A stretch of 64,000 nt of DNA, from contig JAKOVA010000259.1 of NCBI GenBank assembly GCA_029782335.1, positions 1 through 64,000 on the forward strand, given 5' to 3'. The notes beneath the pieces were generated by a model. That model was not told where the DNA came from and ran no database searches. It was given only the letters and a program-made list of their open reading frames with translations. The position numbers and the translations under genes were made by a program. Within the stretch, counting starts at the first letter, position 1, and the number at the start of each line of letters is the position of its first letter. This stretch comes from Actinomycetes bacterium. Lineage in GTDB: Bacteria > Actinomycetota > Acidimicrobiia > Acidimicrobiales > Microtrichaceae. Positions 43,684-51,085 of the stretch are shown one piece after another.

Positions 43684-44586
43684 TCAGCCCGACACCAGGG
43701 CGTCGACGGCCATCGCGCCGAACAGCAGCGTCACGTACGTGATGGAGAACGAGAACATTCGCATCGCGATCTTCGGCGACGACGTGCGGAACACCGCGAC
43801 CGCCAACCCGAGGAAGATCAGGCCCAAGATGATCGCCGACGCGACGTAGATCACTCCGAGGTTCGCGACCGGCGCCAGCACCAACGACAGCGCGACCAGC
43901 ACCACCGTGTAGGCGATCAGCTGGATCCCGACGTTCCGCTCGCTCGCCACCGACGGCAGCATCGGCACATGCGCGCGGGCGTAGTCGTCCTTGTACTTGA
44001 TCGCCAACGCCCAGAAATGGGGCGGCGTCCACATGAAGATGATTGCGAAGAGGATCCACGGCGCTGCGCCGAGATGCCCCGTTACCGCCGCCCAGCCGAT
44101 CAGCGTGGGGGCAGCGCCGGCCGCCCCGCCGATCACGATGTTCTGCGACGAGGAGCGCTTCAACCACAGCGTGTAGATGAAGACGTAGAAGGCCGCCGCA
44201 CCCAGGGCCAGCAGCGCCGAGAGCAGGTTGACGAACGCCCAGAGCCACACGAAGGCGACGACCTCGATGCCGATCGAGAAGGCGAGCGCCGCCCGAGGCG
44301 TCACCGCACCGGTGACCAGTGGACGGCCCTGCGTACGGTGCATGACGGCGTCGATGTCGCGGTCGACGTACATGTTCGCCGCATTCGCGCCGCCCGCGGC
44401 GAGCGTCCCGCCGATCACCGTCGCGGCCATCAGCCACAACGACGGGACACCGCGCTCGGCGACCAGCATGGTGGGCACCGTCGTGACGAGCAGCAGTTCG
44501 ATGATCCGCGGCTTCATCAGCGCGATGTAGGCGCCGATCCGCGACGACGAGGACCGCGCCGAGAGTGCTGGAGCTGCAGGAGACAC
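43684..44586 (-). CDS. ctaB: Heme O synthase (protoheme IX farnesyltransferase)
   Basis: This 300-residue UbiA-family prenyltransferase has the first Asp-rich motif NMYVDRDIDAVMHRT, the second KYKDDYARAHVPML, and MWTPPHFWALAI between them, with nine predicted helices. It adds a farnesyl group to heme b to make heme o, the precursor of heme a made by CtaA. GTG 44586 follows a TAGCCT box by 8 nt, so its mRNA may be leaderless. It is the first gene of the minus-strand oxidase cluster. Confidence 0.95.
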   Translation of the reverse strand: MSPAAPALSARSSSSRIGAYIALMKPRIIELLLVTTVPTMLVAERGVPSLWLMAATVIGGTLAAGGANAANMYVDRDIDAVMHRTQGRPLVTGAVTPRAALAFSIGIEVVAFVWLWAFVNLLSALLALGAAAFYVFIYTLWLKRSSSQNIVIGGAAGAAPTLIGWAAVTGHLGAAPWILFAIIFMWTPPHFWALAIKYKDDYARAHVPMLPSVASERNVGIQLIAYTVVLVALSLVLAPVANLGVIYVASAIILGLIFLGLAVAVFRTSSPKIAMRMFSFSITYVTLLFGAMAVDALVSG

Positions 44587-44594
44587 CGCTGCTC

Positions 44595-44600
44595 AGGCTA
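44595..44600 (-). promoter_or_regulatory. -10 element candidate upstream of ctaB
   Basis: On the minus strand TAGCCT (TAnnnT) ends 8 nt before the ctaB GTG, with no Shine-Dalgarno in between. This would drive the long oxidase transcript. No -35 is evident and the divergent ctaA promoter is not recognisable. Confidence 0.3.
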
Positions 44601-44673
44601 GGACGGGGCGTCGCAGGCGGCCAACCGACGCCGCGGCTGGCCTTCAGCGCCATTCCGTTGGCACAGTGGTGCG

Positions 44674-45612
44674 GTGAGTGCGCTCCCTCCGGCCATTCGC
44701 ACCCCGTCCGCCTACCGACGGATGTGCATCGCCTCCCTCTGGGCGCTGTGCGCCATCATCGTGACCGGCGCCTCGGTTCGCCTGACCGGCTCAGGCCTCG
44801 GCTGCACCCAGTGGCCGACGTGCAACGACGGCAACATCGTCGCACCGCTCGAGTACCACCCGATGATCGAGTTCGTGAACCGACTCGTCACCGGCGTGGT
44901 GTCGATCGCGGTGATCGTGGCGGTCGCCGGATCCCTCATCCGACAACCTCGTCGCCGCGATCTCACTCGCTGGTCGTTGGCGCTCGTTGCCGGCGTGGTC
45001 GCGCAGATCCTCATCGGTGCCGTTGTCGTGATGAGCGACCTCGAGTACTCGATGGTGGCGTTGCACTTCCTCGTCTCGATGGTGCTCGTCGCCGCCGCTG
45101 TCGTCCTCGTCAACCGGGCCGGGATTCCCGATGACGAGCCGCTCTCGCGCCCGTGGCCAACGTGGGCGAAGGCGCTCGTCGGCGGTTGTGTGGCCGTGTT
45201 GTTGAGCGGACCGCTCGTCTCGAGCGCCGGACCACATCCCGGGGCCCTCGAGGGGGTCGCCCACGACGGCAAAGACCTCGTCCTGAAGCGACTCCCCATC
45301 GACCTGGTGTGGGTGGCGCGCCTCCACAGCGTCACCGTGTGGATCTTCGTGCTCGGGATCGTCGCCGTGGCCTGGCGCCACCGACGTTCCGACGATCCGA
45401 TGCATCGACCACTCGTCGATCTGCTCGTCGTCGCTGTCGCCCAAGGGGCGATCGGCTACACCCAGTACTTCACGGGAGTGCCGGCATTGCTCGTCGGGAT
45501 CCATGTTCTCGGCGCCACCCTGTTGTGGGTCATGACGCTGCGGGTCGCGCAGGTCGCAGCGACCGCCGGCGACACCGTCGCTGCCCGTCCGGCCACGGCG
45601 CTGGTGACATGA
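44674..45612 (+). CDS. ctaA: Heme A synthase
   Basis: This 312-residue protein has eight helices in two homologous halves with heme-ligand His in each ([14 protein letters not shown] and ALHFLVS in the first; ARLHSVTVW and VGIHVLGA in the second). The extracellular Cys pair (GCTQWPTC) is present as in typical CtaA. It oxidises the methyl of heme o to the formyl of heme a. GTG 44674 is divergent from ctaB. Its stop overlaps the clpS start as ATGA, an odd coupling between heme synthesis and proteolysis genes. Confidence 0.93.
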   Translation: MSALPPAIRTPSAYRRMCIASLWALCAIIVTGASVRLTGSGLGCTQWPTCNDGNIVAPLEYHPMIEFVNRLVTGVVSIAVIVAVAGSLIRQPRRRDLTRWSLALVAGVVAQILIGAVVVMSDLEYSMVALHFLVSMVLVAAAVVLVNRAGIPDDEPLSRPWPTWAKALVGGCVAVLLSGPLVSSAGPHPGALEGVAHDGKDLVLKRLPIDLVWVARLHSVTVWIFVLGIVAVAWRHRRSDDPMHRPLVDLLVVAVAQGAIGYTQYFTGVPALLVGIHVLGATLLWVMTLRVAQVAATAGDTVAARPATALVT

Positions 45613-45899
45613 GTACCGCTCCGATCGAGACGGTCGACCCCGAGATCGACACGACGGAGGATCTCGACGTTCCCTGGGTGGTCATCGTCTGGAACGACCC
45701 GATCAACCTCATGGAGTACGTCGCGTTCGTCTTCCAGAAGCTCTTCGGCTACTCCAAGGCAAAGGCCCGCAAGCTCATGCTCGATGTCCACCTCAAGGGC
45801 AAAGCCGTCGTCTCGAGCGGGGCGCGCTCCGAGGCGGAACTCGACGTGTTCCGCCTCCAGGAGCACGGGCTGTGGGCGACGATGCAACACGACCGTTGA
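45609..45899 (+). CDS. clpS: ATP-dependent Clp protease adaptor ClpS
   Basis: This 96-residue protein has the ClpS core: [26 protein letters not shown] (N-degron pocket), then [23 protein letters not shown] and a final HGLWATM. ClpS delivers N-end-rule substrates to ClpAP/ClpCP. The ORF track shows it only inside a longer shadow frame from 45153; the true ATG is 45609, overlapping the ctaA stop as ATGA. The following DUF2017 gene overlaps the stop as TTGA; clpS next to a DUF2017 gene is common in actinobacteria. Confidence 0.95.
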   Translation: MSTAPIETVDPEIDTTEDLDVPWVVIVWNDPINLMEYVAFVFQKLFGYSKAKARKLMLDVHLKGKAVVSSGARSEAELDVFRLQEHGLWATMQHDR

Positions 45900-46750
45900 G
45901 CGACGCCCGCTTCGAACCGTCTGACGCGGGGCACTGGATGGTGTCGATCCCCGACCTCGACGAGTGCGTCGCGACCTGCCATGAGGTCGTCGCCCTGCTC
46001 GAGGATCCCGTCGTCGAGCGTCACACTGCGGCCTCGCTCGTCGGCCCCAACGCCGCTCGACACGACGAACTGCTGGCGCTAGCGCGACGGTCCGCGTCCT
46101 TCGCGTCCGACGCGCTCGGGGAGCCAACCCTCGACGACGAGACCTTCGAGTCGCTTGTCACTGCGCTCGGAACCCTCCGCACGCTCACCCTGTGGGCGCT
46201 CGACGCACTGGCGGCCGACGGCTCGGGGCGGGAACATGAACTGATGGGGCTCCTCGAGCGCATCAGCCGCCTCTTCGAGCGGGCGTCACGGTCGCTGTAC
46301 TCGACGGTGGTTCCGATTGGCGACGATGTGTTCCGCCTCCGCTGGTCGGTGAGCGATCGAGCGATGATCCGAGCGTTCTCGGAGGACCTCGACCGTCTGC
46401 TCGACGGCGACGACCCCAGCATCGTGCGACTGTTCCCTCCGGCATACGGCGACGACGCCGAACGCAGCCGCGGCTACGACGCACTCGCCCGATCCGAGCT
46501 GATCGAGTCACGCCGCGCGGCGCTCACGGTTCTCGACGACGCACTTGGCCGCGACGAGATCGACGGCACCCGGCTCGCGACGCTGATGCGAGCGGTCAAC
46601 GACCTTCGCCTCGTGATCGGCACGCGACTCGATGTCGGCGAAGACGGAACGCCCCACGGGGAGCCCGACGAGTCCGACGCCGCCGCGCAGCAGGCCTACG
46701 AGCGATTGAGCCTGTTGCTGTCCGACATCGTCGGTGCCCTCAGCGGGTGA
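45896..46750 (+). CDS. DUF2017 family protein with an apparent internal duplication
   Basis: This 284-residue protein has a C-terminal half (~145-265) matching DUF2017: [29 protein letters not shown], then [18 protein letters not shown]. The N-terminal half ends in [22 protein letters not shown] followed by a TLWALDAL segment, which lines up with [22 protein letters not shown] and the following TRLDV of the C-terminal half; this looks like a diverged copy of the same helical unit. I prefer TTG 45896, overlapping the clpS stop as TTGA, over GTG 45872. DUF2017 proteins have no known function, but their link with clpS suggests a role in protein turnover. Confidence 0.72.
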   Translation: MSDARFEPSDAGHWMVSIPDLDECVATCHEVVALLEDPVVERHTAASLVGPNAARHDELLALARRSASFASDALGEPTLDDETFESLVTALGTLRTLTLWALDALAADGSGREHELMGLLERISRLFERASRSLYSTVVPIGDDVFRLRWSVSDRAMIRAFSEDLDRLLDGDDPSIVRLFPPAYGDDAERSRGYDALARSELIESRRAALTVLDDALGRDEIDGTRLATLMRAVNDLRLVIGTRLDVGEDGTPHGEPDESDAAAQQAYERLSLLLSDIVGALSG

Positions 46751-46760
46751 CTGGAGCGCA

Positions 46761-48272
46761 CTAGCGACACGCGTCGATGGCGTCGGCGATGAGCGCCTGG
46801 ATCCGTGCGCGCAGCTCCGAGGAACCCGCCTGAGCCTCTAGATCTTTCGGCTGTAGCGCGTCGGCGACACGCGAGCCCACGCACAGCCCGACGCGTCTCG
46901 AACGACCCTCGTTCACCTCTCTGGCGGCAATCTGAGCGCGGAGCACCGGCAGGCTGAGCGCCTGGGAAGATCGGCCCGTCGTGCCCAGGTTGATCTTCGA
47001 ACCCGGGTCACAGCTCCGGAAGGTGACCTCGCGTCGCTGCGCGTTTGCCGAGACCGAGGCCTGATCCGGCTGAGCCAGCTGTTGCCGCCACGCACCGAGT
47101 GCCGAGCGGAGTTCCTCGGCGTCGCCGGCCGAAGCGAGACGCACCGTGGCGGCGACGCACACACGACGATGCCCGTCCCTCTTGACCACCCCGCTCCGGA
47201 CGGCATCGCCACGCCACCCGTCAACGGCGCGCATCGCCGTCGCGGCGTCGATCCGCTCGGAGAGCATCAGGAACAAGACGCTGGCCCCCAACACATCGTC
47301 TCGTCGCCCGGTCGAGCCGGCGATCCGCGGCGGATCGATGCTCTTGAAGGACGCCCGGTCGAAGTAGGTGATCGGATCGAACAGCTCTGCGGAGGTCCGC
47401 GGCAGGCGGCGATACACCGCGTCGATCCGATCGAGGCGCAACCCGCCGCGACCGGCGTCAGCGAGATTCACGAACGACGGCCCCAACGCATAGGGAAGGC
47501 CGAAGATGGTCGTGAGAATGTCGGGCACCTCAGCGAGCTGGTCGTCGGCATCGCCGGCCTGACGCTTTCGTTCCTCGTCATAGGCGGCACCTTCCCGTTC
47601 GCCGAGCGACTCGACGTACGCTCGCTCAACCGCCGTCGCGTCACCCTCCAACACCGCCCGGGCGGCGGCCGAACCCTCGTCCGGGGCCGCCAGCATGGAC
47701 TCCACGTCATAGATCTGGTCCTGGAGTGCGTGGGTCAACTCGTGCACGAGGGTCACCCGCAACCCAACCGTCATGGTCGAACCCCGTACGTTGACCACGT
47801 CCTCGGTCTGGTCGTAGAACGCGAGCGTCCCACTGTCGGCCAGCTCACCCTGCGCTTTGAGGACATCCGGTGAACCGCTGATCAGCCCGAGCGCGCGCAG
47901 CTCCGCGACCTGCCGATCCGCCTCACGCCGCTGCGCTGCGGTCGGTTCGCCAGACAGCCCGGCACCGATCGCGTCGCGGTACTCCTTCGGTGAGAGGAAG
48001 TACACCCGGACCGGATGCCGGAACCGATGCCCGCGGGCGTTCTCCACGAAGCGCGCAAGATCGGCCACCCGTGCGTCCCAACGCGCCGGGGCGACGATCC
48101 CGGCGTGGCCGAGGATCGACCCGATGCCGGCGGCGGCCGCGACCACGGCGACCGTGGCGGCGACCGCCGTCAAGATCCGACGCCGAGGCACGTGCCGACG
48201 CACCGTGAACGCATACGCAGGCTCACCCCACACGGGCGGACCAAGGGGCGAGGACGGAGGTGGGAGGGGCAT
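46761..48272 (-). CDS. Membrane-anchored zincin-like metalloprotease candidate
   Basis: This 503-residue protein has a Pro-rich cytoplasmic N-terminus, one transmembrane helix (~32-55, ILTAVAATVAVVAAAAGIG) and a large extracytoplasmic domain with TLVHELTHALQDQ (HExxH zinc site). A downstream Glu in LEGDATAVER could be the third ligand. The C-terminal third contains four Cys. I do not recognise a named family beyond the zincin fold, and peptidase activity is inferred. I chose ATG 48272 (MPLPPPSSP), because the extra ORF-track N-terminus runs towards tRNA-Glu. It is convergent with the DUF2017 gene, 10 nt away. Confidence 0.78.
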   Translation of the reverse strand: MPLPPPSSPLGPPVWGEPAYAFTVRRHVPRRRILTAVAATVAVVAAAAGIGSILGHAGIVAPARWDARVADLARFVENARGHRFRHPVRVYFLSPKEYRDAIGAGLSGEPTAAQRREADRQVAELRALGLISGSPDVLKAQGELADSGTLAFYDQTEDVVNVRGSTMTVGLRVTLVHELTHALQDQIYDVESMLAAPDEGSAAARAVLEGDATAVERAYVESLGEREGAAYDEERKRQAGDADDQLAEVPDILTTIFGLPYALGPSFVNLADAGRGGLRLDRIDAVYRRLPRTSAELFDPITYFDRASFKSIDPPRIAGSTGRRDDVLGASVLFLMLSERIDAATAMRAVDGWRGDAVRSGVVKRDGHRRVCVAATVRLASAGDAEELRSALGAWRQQLAQPDQASVSANAQRREVTFRSCDPGSKINLGTTGRSSQALSLPVLRAQIAAREVNEGRSRRVGLCVGSRVADALQPKDLEAQAGSSELRARIQALIADAIDACR

Positions 48273-48390
48273 GGCGATGCGGGACGGTCCGATGGCCCGG
48301 GACTCGTGGCGGTCGGGCGAGATCGCCGAAACCCTAGGGGTTCGGACCGACTGGAGGGCCGCTGGTATCGTGCGCAGTCCGGTCATCCGG

Positions 48391-48466
48391 GCCCCCATCG
48401 TCCAGTGGCCTAGGACGCCGCCCTTTCAAGGCGGTAACACGGGTTCGAATCCCGTTGGGGGTGCCA
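48391..48466 (+). tRNA. tRNA-Glu (anticodon TTC), CCA encoded
   Basis: Acceptor GCCCCCA/TGGGGGT (first pair G-T), D stem GTCC/GGAC, anticodon stem CCGCC/GGCGG around CTTTCAA, T stem ACGGG/CCCGT with TTCGAAT, discriminator G, and an encoded CCA. It is the only tRNA of the four in this window with CCA in the gene. Confidence 0.97.
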
Positions 48467-48514
48467 ACGCCGATCGCCGTCGGGTCGCGGGACGCCGGCC
48501 CGACGAAGGGTGGC

Positions 48515-48766
48515 TCAGTACTCGATGATGGTGATCGCACCCTCAGGGCAGACCTTCGCCCCGAGGCGCGCCTGATCAGCGAGTTCGGGTGGCACGTCGA
48601 GCAAGTGCAGGCCGATGTAGCCGTCCTCGTCGAGGTGATAGACGTCGGGAGCGAACCGATGGCAGTTCCCCATCCCGTTGCACAGCGCTGGATGCGTCTT
48701 GACCCGGACTCCCTTTGCCGGAGCCTGCGTACCGGAGGCGCCGGGGGTTTCGTCGAGTGTGCTCAT
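48515..48766 (-). CDS. [3Fe-4S]-type ferredoxin
   Basis: This 83-residue protein has ALCNGMGNCHRFAPDVY and a later VCPEGAI. The cluster motif CxxMxxC...CP has Met in place of the second Cys, which defines a [3Fe-4S] ferredoxin of the type that feeds cytochrome P450s and other oxygenases. An N-terminal Thr/Ala-rich extension of ~20 residues precedes the core. ATG 48766 overlaps the Rrf2 stop as ATGA, so it is co-expressed with that Fe-S regulator. The likely partner enzyme is not in the window. Confidence 0.92.
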   Translation of the reverse strand: MSTLDETPGASGTQAPAKGVRVKTHPALCNGMGNCHRFAPDVYHLDEDGYIGLHLLDVPPELADQARLGAKVCPEGAITIIEY

Positions 48767-49170
48767 CGGGTGACCTCCGTCAGTGCGGCCAAGGGGCTCG
48801 CGGCCAATTCGTCGAGGAGTTGACGCCGCGCCCGCTGCCACGGCTGGTGCAACAGGCAGGGTTGCTCGTCGCTGCACGGACGATCCTCGAGGACACAACG
48901 GCCGGTCTCGGATGGTCCTTCGATCGCTTCGATGACGTCGAGCACGCTGACCTCGCCGAGATCTGCGACCAGGGAGTAGCCCCCCGTCGGGCCCGGGTCC
49001 GACCGGACCCATCCCCTCGCGGCGAGGGGCGTCATCGCCTGGGACAAGAAGCCGGGACTGGTACCGATCGCATCGGCGAGCTCGCTGGACTTCGTTCGGC
49101 AGCCACGTCGCGCGAGTTCCATCAACGCCTGCGTTGCGAGGTCGGATCGTCGCGTGATCTCCAATCTCAT
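48763..49170 (-). CDS. Rrf2-family Fe-S transcriptional regulator (NsrR/IscR-like)
   Basis: This 135-residue protein has an N-terminal winged helix (LATQALMELARRG...SSELADAIG...GFLSQAM), a wing GWVRSDPGPTGGYSL, and three Cys in GRCVLEDRPCSDEQPCLLH (CX6CX5C). These would bind the [2Fe-2S] or [4Fe-4S] cluster of Rrf2 sensors such as IscR, NsrR and RsrR. ATG 49170 follows a TATAGT box by 8 nt, so the mRNA is probably leaderless and the regulator may control its own divergent promoter. With a truncated globin opposite, an NO- or O2-response role is likely (inference). Confidence 0.9.
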   Translation of the reverse strand: MRLEITRRSDLATQALMELARRGCRTKSSELADAIGTSPGFLSQAMTPLAARGWVRSDPGPTGGYSLVADLGEVSVLDVIEAIEGPSETGRCVLEDRPCSDEQPCLLHQPWQRARRQLLDELAASPLAALTEVTR

Positions 49171-49178
49171 AGTCAGAC

Positions 49179-49190
49179 ACTATAGGATAG
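49179..49190. promoter_or_regulatory. Overlapping divergent -10 boxes with palindrome CTATAGGATAG
   Basis: CTATAGGATAG (49180-49190) is a CTAT/ATAG dyad. On the minus strand TATAGT (49184-49179) lies 8 nt before the Rrf2 ATG. On the plus strand TAGGAT (49183-49188) lies 7 nt before the small-ORF ATG. Both transcripts would be leaderless, and a single bound regulator could block both. Confidence 0.5.
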
Positions 49191-49195
49191 GGTTC

Positions 49196-49303
49196 ATGGC
49201 AGACGAACAGCGTTCGGGACACCCACCCGGCAAAGCAGCGGTGCTCCTGATCGTGGTTCTGGCGCTGGTGGTGGCCTTGGCCTACTTCAGCACCATTCGC
49301 TGA
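49196..49303 (+). CDS. Small single-span membrane protein (35 aa)
   Basis: ATG 49196 encodes a 35-residue peptide: a charged start (MADEQRSGHPPGK), one hydrophobic helix (AAVLLIVVLALVVALAYF) and a short STIR end. It is too short for the ORF track. A TAGGAT -10 box lies 7 nt before the ATG, typical of a leaderless gene, and the truncated-globin gene follows 41 nt after its stop. No family is recognisable. A small membrane partner of the globin, or a stress-induced peptide, is possible. Confidence 0.55.
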   Translation: MADEQRSGHPPGKAAVLLIVVLALVVALAYFSTIR

Positions 49304-49344
49304 CGTTCGAGACACCTTGCGATTCGAGAGATGGGAGGCGAGCG

Positions 49345-49770
49345 ATGACCGCAGGACCAATTCGACCGGAACCGTCCTTCGACCTCGACAGCCCCGCCGA
49401 GGTTGCCGAGATGGTGCGGCGCTTCTACTTCGACGTCGCGCAAGACGCGCTCCTCGGGCCCATCTACGACCAGGTCGCGGGCGTCGACTGGGCCACCCAC
49501 ATCCCGAAGCTCACGTCGTTTTGGTGTCGTGCCCTCTTCGGGATGCCGGGCTATGACGGCAACGTCCTGCGGGCGCACCGGGCAGTGAACGCGAAGGCCC
49601 CGTTCCGGGTCGAGCATTTCGAGCGCTGGGTCGACCTGTTCTGCGAGACGGTCGACACCGGATGGGTCGGTCCCACGGCCGAACTGGCGAAGTCGGTGGC
49701 CCGCAACGCGGCGGAGACCCAGTGCCGCAAGCTCGTCGGCACCGAGCTCACCGCGTCCCTCGTCGCCTGA
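49345..49770 (+). CDS. Truncated hemoglobin, group III-like
   Basis: This 141-residue globin has FYFDVAQDALLGPIYDQ (helix B/E region with distal Tyr), TSFWCRALFGMPGYDGN, RAHRAV carrying the proximal His, and EHFERWVDLFCETVD near the end. These match group III truncated hemoglobins, which bind O2 or NO and may act in NO detoxification or redox sensing. Its neighbours are a small membrane peptide and an Rrf2-type Fe-S sensor with a ferredoxin, consistent with an NO/O2-responsive group. An identical pair of 54-bp hairpins starts 8 nt after its stop. Confidence 0.88.
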   Translation: MTAGPIRPEPSFDLDSPAEVAEMVRRFYFDVAQDALLGPIYDQVAGVDWATHIPKLTSFWCRALFGMPGYDGNVLRAHRAVNAKAPFRVEHFERWVDLFCETVDTGWVGPTAELAKSVARNAAETQCRKLVGTELTASLVA

Positions 49771-49777
49771 CCCTTCT

Positions 49778-49831
49778 CCCGAACTTTGGGTCCACCGTCC
49801 CGAATCCGGTGACCTCGACCCAAAGTTCGGG
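49778..49831. repeat. 54-bp double-hairpin element, copy 1
   Basis: Outer arms CCCGAACTTTGGGTC / GACCCAAAGTTCGGG are 15-bp perfect inverted repeats. Inside, CACCG and CGGTG form a second stem. Copy 2 is identical over 54 bp and begins 69 bp later. Confidence 0.9.
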
Positions 49832-49846
49832 AGCGCCGACGAACCC

Positions 49847-49900
49847 CCCGAACTTTGGGTCCACCGTCCCGAATCCGGTGACCTCGACCCAAAGTTCGGG
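49847..49900. repeat. 54-bp double-hairpin element, copy 2
   Basis: This is identical to copy 1, separated by a 15-bp spacer. Together they fill most of the space between the globin gene and tRNA-Asp. There is no T-tract, so a canonical terminator is not indicated; the form resembles REP/MITE-like palindromes. Confidence 0.9.
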
Positions 49901-50034
49901 AGCGGGTCCGACTCGGGGTGGGGCAGGACTGCGAATTCGGGGCGCGAGTGGCGGTGTCGACCCCCGATGCGGCTACAGTCATCCCCTCGCAGCCCAGCTG
50001 CACTGACATACCTGCGGCACGCCGCGGGGTCAAC

Positions 50035-50109
50035 GGTCCCGTGGTGCAGCTTGGAGTGCACGCCGGCCTGTCAAGCCGGAGGTCGCGGGTTCAAATCCCG
50101 TCGGGACCG
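50035..50109 (+). tRNA. tRNA-Asp (anticodon GTC)
   Basis: Acceptor GGTCCCG/CGGGACC, D stem GTGC/GCAC with a 10-nt loop, anticodon stem CCGGC/GCCGG around CTGTCAA, T stem GCGGG/CCCGT (one G-T) with TTCAAAT, discriminator G. No CCA is encoded. Confidence 0.97.
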
Positions 50110-50149
50110 CTCTGTTCGACCATCGCATCGGCGAATGGTCGCGCAGCCC

Positions 50150-50222
50150 GGTCGGGTAGCTCAGTTGGCAGAGCGACCGCCTGAAAAGCGGTAGGTCACC
50201 GGATCGACGCCGGTCCCGACCA
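50150..50222 (+). tRNA. tRNA-Phe (anticodon GAA)
   Basis: Acceptor GGTCGGG/CCCGACC, D stem GCTC/GAGC, anticodon stem ACCGC/GCGGT around CTGAAAA, T stem ACCGG/CCGGT, discriminator A. The T-loop is ATCGACG, with A instead of the near-universal T at position 54. No CCA is encoded. It lies 40 nt after tRNA-Asp, probably in one transcript. Confidence 0.94.
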
Positions 50223-50230
50223 CAGTCATC

Positions 50231-50257
50231 GGAACCCCCCGCTCCGGCGGGGGTTCC
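50231..50257 (+). terminator. Hairpin downstream of the tRNA-Asp/Phe unit
   Basis: GGAACCCCC...GGGGGTTCC forms a 9-bp or longer stem 8 nt after tRNA-Phe, a usual place for a tRNA-operon terminator. No T-run follows. Confidence 0.6.
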
Positions 50258-50294
50258 GCATCGCTGCCGAGGTGGGATTCCTACACTCCCGACA

Positions 50295-51074
50295 ATGACA
50301 CGCCGGGACCGACCACCGCCCTCCGCGATGGTGCGTCTCGCCGCCTCGGTCGCCGCCGGGGTGCTCACCGCGCTCCTCGTCGGTCGCGTCACCCACGCGA
50401 CGATGGCGACGCTCAGCGGCATCGCGGTGACCGAGGGGGTCTTCGTCGTGTCCGGCTGGGCCGTTCTCTGGCCGCTCACCGCGGCCGGAACCCGCACGAA
50501 TGCTCGACGAGAGGACTTCCGGCCCGCCACCGAAGAACTCATCGTCGTCGCCATCGCCCTCGGGGCGCTCTTCGGCATCGGTGCCCTCATCGCGCAGCGC
50601 GGGTCGAACCTCGGTCAGGCCGCAACCGCGCTCGGTGCGGTTGCCCTCGCCTGGGCGGCGCTCCACCTGATGTACGCCGCCCGATACGCGGGGCTCTACT
50701 ACCGCACGACCACCGGCGACGACACGACCACCGGCGACGACACGACCGCCGGCGACACACACGCCGCCGACGACACACACGCCGCCGACATGACCAGCGA
50801 GACCGGCGTGACCAGCGAGACCGGCGTGACCGGCGATGAGGCCCGCAACCGCGACGGCGCCGCGATCGACTTCAACTCCCCCGAAGCCCCGTCGTATCGG
50901 GACTTCCTCTACTTCTCCTACAACCTCGGAATGACCTACCAGGTGTCCGACACTGCGGTGCGCAGCTCAGCGGTCCGCCAGGTCGTGCTCCGACATTGCC
51001 TGCTGTCGTACCTCTTCGGCACCGGCATCGTCGCCACCACGATCAACCTCGTCGTCCAGGTGGCGACCCGCTGA
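50295..51074 (+). CDS. DUF1345 family membrane protein
   Basis: This 259-residue protein has about five helices and the DUF1345 signature: [15 protein letters not shown] after helix 4, then [29 protein letters not shown] and a final [21 protein letters not shown]. Between these, in a loop, lies a ~42-residue Thr/Asp/Ala/Glu insertion made of three successive hexapeptide repeats (TTGDDT, DTHAAD, TSETGV types). The function of DUF1345 proteins is unknown. The gene starts 38 nt after the tRNA hairpin. Confidence 0.85.
   Translation: MTRRDRPPPSAMVRLAASVAAGVLTALLVGRVTHATMATLSGIAVTEGVFVVSGWAVLWPLTAAGTRTNARREDFRPATEELIVVAIALGALFGIGALIAQRGSNLGQAATALGAVALAWAALHLMYAARYAGLYYRTTTGDDTTTGDDTTAGDTHAADDTHAADMTSETGVTSETGVTGDEARNRDGAAIDFNSPEAPSYRDFLYFSYNLGMTYQVSDTAVRSSAVRQVVLRHCLLSYLFGTGIVATTINLVVQVATR
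50706..50828 (+). repeat. 18-bp-period tandem repeats inside the DUF1345 gene
   Basis: Three different 18-bp units are each repeated about twice, back to back: ACGACCACCGGCGACGAC, then ACACACGCCGCCGACGAC, then ACCAGCGAGACCGGCGTG. All stay in frame, giving six-residue repeats. Slippage-prone DNA of this kind usually varies in copy number between strains. Confidence 0.85.
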
Positions 51075-51085
51075 GCGCCGGCCGC

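Noticed and set aside
39571-43742. Very long plus-strand ORFs (834 and 582 codons) across the oxidase operon
   Set aside because: They are antisense to ctaC, ctaB-side and CoxI-like genes, are rich in Asp/Arg/His/Gln shadow composition and show no domain; typical third-position GC shadows.
49778-49900. CRISPR array
   Set aside because: There are only two copies, the repeats are long self-complementary palindromes, the single spacer is 15 bp, and no cas genes are present.
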